Below are positions 61,243 through 64,000 of a stretch of 64,000 nt of DNA, piece by piece. The position numbers and the translations under genes are program-made. Source of the DNA: Leptospiraceae bacterium (lineage in GTDB: Bacteria; Spirochaetota; Leptospiria; Leptospirales; Leptospiraceae); assembly GCA_016711485.1 (NCBI GenBank), contig JADJSX010000023.1:774001-838000 (forward strand). Direction: 5' to 3'. Every line of letters begins with the position of its first letter. The stretch's first letter is position 1. The notes beneath the pieces are model-generated. The model was not told the origin of the DNA. It did no database searches and was given only the letters and a program-made list of their open reading frames with translations.

Positions 61243-61907
61243 TTAAGCAGAGATTTTATAGATTCGTTTGTATCGAAATAAGTATCTACATATTGCAAAA
61301 AGGGTTTACCGTCTGTTATGCTCGCAGGGATTCCGATTTCGCCTAAACATTTTACTCCAGAAAATTCCTGAATTGTAAAAATATTATTTCGAGACAAATC
61401 GTTCTTTTCCCCTAACATGTAAAATCCGTGAATTGGAATGTCTCTGTTTTGAAGTGCTTCAATGGAGAGAAGAGTGTGGTTGATAGTACCTAGCTCGGGA
61501 GAGGAAACTATTACTACAGGGATTCTTGATTTTTTTAAAATTTCAATCATTAAAGTACTAGAATTGAGCGGAACTAAAAGGCCACCGGCTCCTTCGATTA
61601 TAGTAGGTTCTGACATTTGTGTCATAAATTTTTCGGCAAGTCGTATGGTGTCTACGCTTTTGAATTCCAATTCCCCTGAGTAGTGGGGAGAGGCTGCCTT
61701 CACAAAGTGGTAATCGGTATCCATAAAAAATTTATCCTGTAAACCGGTTAATTTTTTTACTCGTAGGAGGTCTGATTCATGTAATGCTCCAGTTTGTACT
61801 GGTTTCCAATACCTTAGTCCGTAATTTCTTCCATACTTTGCCATAAGCATTGAAGAGAATAATGTTTTTCCTACATTTGTACCGGTTGCTGTGATAAATA
61901 TTGCCAT
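61239..61907 (-). CDS. bioD: Dethiobiotin synthetase
   Basis: BioD closes the ureido ring of dethiobiotin with CO2 and ATP. The 222-residue P-loop protein opens with the diagnostic ITATGTNVGKTLFSSMLM, followed by YWKPVQTGA and IIEGAGGLLVPL. It lies between the acyltransferase (2 bases upstream) and bioA (overlap), so the three genes form one transcript. Confidence 0.96.
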   Translation of the reverse strand: MAIFITATGTNVGKTLFSSMLMAKYGRNYGLRYWKPVQTGALHESDLLRVKKLTGLQDKFFMDTDYHFVKAASPHYSGELEFKSVDTIRLAEKFMTQMSEPTIIEGAGGLLVPLNSSTLMIEILKKSRIPVVIVSSPELGTINHTLLSIEALQNRDIPIHGFYMLGEKNDLSRNNIFTIQEFSGVKCLGEIGIPASITDGKPFLQYVDTYFDTNESIKSLLK

Positions 61908-61909
61908 AT

Positions 61910-63085
61910 CTACTTAGTTCCAAAGACTCTCTTTAAAATAAATGATTTTTTTATTATAAAGTGATAGAAAAGAAAACTGAGAAAGTAAACGAGAATGGAA
62001 TGTAGGCTAAACTTCATCCAGAGAGATATTTTTGTGTTCATAAAATAATCCGCCAGAATCAAAGAGATAGGGTGATGAATTAAATATATACTCATTCCAG
62101 AATTTCTTAAATAATCTAAAATATGTTTTGTATTATCTAGGTATTTTTTAAAGAAATAGAGTAGTAAAAAAATAAAACTCCAAGCTAAACTTGTATCTAC
62201 AAATAAATGGACTCCGCGTAAAATAATTTTTTTACATTCATTTTGAAAATTCATCCAGTATGGATCGATTTCATTCAAAAATAAAAATAAAACAAATAGT
62301 AAAAATAGTACCCCTAAATATATAAATATAGTAGGTTTTGTGATATTCGGATTCAATGTAAAATTTTGGAGTATTTTATTCTTATAAGCAATTACCCCAG
62401 AAATAAAAAAAGAAAGGTAGTAAAAAAAAGATACCGGCTGAATTCTAAGTATTGATTCATCTTTATTAAAAATAAAATTCGTAAAAAAAAATGCGGTAAA
62501 ACAAAATAATACTCCTTTCCCAAATAATAAATAATAACTATCTGCAAAAAAATTATTATTTGATAGAATCATTTTAAATCTAAAGAAAAATTTTGTAGAA
62601 ATAAAAATTTTTTCGATGATTCGAAATTTATATTCTATAATCAATATAAAACTAAAAATAGAAAGATACACCAAAAACCAAATATGTGAAAAATCAAATT
62701 GACTCGTAGTAAAAAATATTAAGTAAAATTTCCAAAAAGAAATTGGAGTATATTTCTGGTTGTAAACTAAATAGTATTGAACTGGTGAAAAAAATACTAA
62801 TCCAACCAACATTGGAGCAAACATTCTTTCGATTCTAGAAAGTGTGAAGTTTTTCCCTCCTTTGTTATCTAATACCATATAGGAGAAAAAACCTGACAGA
62901 AAAAAGAAAAGTGGCATTCTAAATACATGAATTAGGTGAGTGAGAATGTTAAATAAATAACTTAAATTCGAATTTTTGATTGCATATCCAATATCAAGGG
63001 CATAAACAATGGATGTATGAAATAATACTCCCAGCAAAAGTGCAAAAGTCTTCAAATTATCTAGATAAAATAGGCGTTTATGCAT
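61910..63085 (-). CDS. Membrane acyltransferase, OafA/family 3
   Basis: A 391-residue ten-helix acyltransferase of family 3. The N-terminal RLFYLDNLKTFALLLGVLFHTS has the conserved R-x10-H motif for catalysis, and FRMPLFFFLSGFFSYM is the next family motif; late helices (YLRNSGMSIYLIHHPISLIL) are also typical. Members acetylate or acylate LPS O-antigens, polysaccharides or lipids. It is directly upstream of bioD and bioA in one transcript although no link to biotin is known; envelope modification is more likely. Confidence 0.88.
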   Translation of the reverse strand: MHKRLFYLDNLKTFALLLGVLFHTSIVYALDIGYAIKNSNLSYLFNILTHLIHVFRMPLFFFLSGFFSYMVLDNKGGKNFTLSRIERMFAPMLVGLVFFSPVQYYLVYNQKYTPISFWKFYLIFFTTSQFDFSHIWFLVYLSIFSFILIIEYKFRIIEKIFISTKFFFRFKMILSNNNFFADSYYLLFGKGVLFCFTAFFFTNFIFNKDESILRIQPVSFFYYLSFFISGVIAYKNKILQNFTLNPNITKPTIFIYLGVLFLLFVLFLFLNEIDPYWMNFQNECKKIILRGVHLFVDTSLAWSFIFLLLYFFKKYLDNTKHILDYLRNSGMSIYLIHHPISLILADYFMNTKISLWMKFSLHSILVYFLSFLFYHFIIKKSFILKRVFGTK

Positions 63086-63140
63086 GACTCATTAAGTAGA
63101 TTGAATTTTTTTCCGATGTTAAACTATGAAATTGAAGCCT

Positions 63141-64000
63141 ATGAAAAATAAAATTTTCCTATCTGTTTTGTTGATTTTTTTTCAAATCCAACTATTCGCA
63201 AATCAGCACGAAAAAGTAATCATTGGAACTATCATCGGTGCCGGTGCTTATATTGAGACCGATGATAATACCTATTCTTTTAAACATACTGATTTACAAA
63301 AAGAACTTTCTGAGTTAACTGGTAAAAAAGTTAGAATGCTTTGTAGCTTTGAAGAGGACTCTTGTAACCCACTTCGATACGAAATTGCACCATTCGTAAA
63401 TGAAAAAAATTTACAAAAATGGACAATTAAAAAAATTCCAAAATATGTTTATCGAGGGCTAACAGCATTTAACCCTTCTGTTACGCCTGAAGGAAATATT
63501 TTATTTTGGACTGTTTTAACAAAGGAACAAAGCGGAAGTAGTACCCAAAAAATTTGGTTTAGTGAAATGGATTCCCACGGGTTTTGGAAAAAGGGAATAC
63601 AAATGGATCCACCTTTAAACAATAAAGCACCGGCGGCTATTATTTCTGCACTTCCAGGTGGGAATGAATTATTTGTATTCGGAAGTCATGCTGATCAAGA
63701 AACTTTTGAAGAAATTAAAAAACAATTAGATGCTGAAAAAGCGGAAATTATAAAAACTTCTAAGAATGCTAAAGAAGTAGAAGGTCGTTATGCGGCAGTT
63801 CGAGAAAAATACAGAAGAGAAATGGAAAAAATTCAAAACAAAGTTCCTCTGTACAAAAGTTCTAAACTAGGCAGTGGCTGGAGTGCTCCTGAAAGAATTC
63901 AATTTCCTGATTTTTATAATTTGTATAGAAGTGAGGAAAATGCAAATTTACAAATTTTTGGTGGTTCCACTCTTTCCTCTAGCGGCAAAACCCTAATTTA
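63141..64000 (+). CDS. Exported WD40/PD40-like protein, 3'-truncated by the window
   Basis: An open frame runs from ATG 63141 to the window end (286 codons, no stop). The start gives a signal peptide (NKIFLSVLLIFFQIQLFANQ). Residues 25-80 form a small beta domain with two Cys (MLCSFEEDSCNPL). The sequence AFNPSVTPEGNILFWTV with KIWFSEMDSHGFW follows the PD40/TolB-propeller pattern seen in large leptospiral OmpA-family proteins; a helical insertion (about 195-245) interrupts it. I expect more blades and perhaps an OmpA domain downstream, but that cannot be seen. Confidence 0.75.
   Translation, partial: MKNKIFLSVLLIFFQIQLFANQHEKVIIGTIIGAGAYIETDDNTYSFKHTDLQKELSELTGKKVRMLCSFEEDSCNPLRYEIAPFVNEKNLQKWTIKKIPKYVYRGLTAFNPSVTPEGNILFWTVLTKEQSGSSTQKIWFSEMDSHGFWKKGIQMDPPLNNKAPAAIISALPGGNELFVFGSHADQETFEEIKKQLDAEKAEIIKTSKNAKEVEGRYAAVREKYRREMEKIQNKVPLYKSSKLGSGWSAPERIQFPDFYNLYRSEENANLQIFGGSTLSSSGKTLI

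Noticed and set aside
1..64000. CRISPR arrays, tRNA or rRNA genes, prophage or insertion sequences
   Set aside because: No regularly spaced direct repeats, cloverleaf candidates, rRNA-like conserved stretches, transposase or phage proteins were found on reading both strands; weak tRNAs could still be missed by eye.

Overview
The window is a low-GC (roughly one third G+C by eye), densely packed chromosomal segment of a spirochaete, most likely a member of the Leptospiraceae. Lineage clues are a DUF1564 protein (a family I know only from Leptospira), the spirochaetal flagellar gene order fliF-fliG-fliH-fliI-fliJ-flbB with FlbB (collar protein of periplasmic flagella), an LpxA gene, lipoproteins with relaxed lipoboxes, and many TTG/GTG starts. 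No rRNA, tRNA, CRISPR array, transposase, integrase or phage gene was recognised.

Layout. 1-4.3 kb: the 3' part of a Wzt-like polysaccharide ABC ATPase facing carB. 4.3-10.7 kb: a gene-poor stretch with repeats, a DUF1564 gene, a degenerate A-type-carrier/Nfu-like protein, a secreted protein and a five-PAS histidine kinase. 10.7-13.5 kb: small XRE regulator, nitroreductase, lpxA and galE. 13.5-21.6 kb: one tight minus-strand operon of eight genes (small Cys protein, RnfC-like, RnfD-like, PTS EIIA-like, two Dpp/Opp-type permeases, PEGA protein, IPT/TIG membrane protein); this is the best candidate for an undescribed system. 21.8-24.8 kb: a family 2 glycosyltransferase and a GT-B glycosyltransferase. 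25.5-28.8 kb: methyltransferase, then a fatty acid hydroxylase, TetR regulator and MCE protein in a row. 28.8-39.7 kb: Kef-type antiporter and PQQ-propeller protein, a DUF2126 transglutaminase-like protein, exported proteins, a DsbD-N/thioredoxin chimera and a pseudouridine synthase.

40.2-46.9 kb is the flagellar export/MS-ring operon. The FliG-like protein has lost the charged torque-helix residues, and fliJ is bracketed by two copies of a dispersed repeat, one of which places a 17-bp hairpin over the fliJ ribosome-binding site. 47-56.7 kb: a cysteine-rich secreted protein, an Hpt protein, a coiled-coil protein behind a sigma-28-like promoter, an LptF/G permease, a methyltransferase, an OmpA-like lipoprotein coupled to a 1078-residue Ig/NHL-repeat surface protein, and a histidine kinase with an eroded ATP-binding box. 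57-64 kb: oligoendopeptidase F, a DEDDh exonuclease, an acyltransferase-bioD-bioA operon, and an exported protein cut by the window end.

The intergenic gaps carry several small dispersed repeat families (hairpins, inverted repeats, shared 15-40 bp cores). They account for most of the unusual non-coding structure and in places contact coding or translation-initiation signals.
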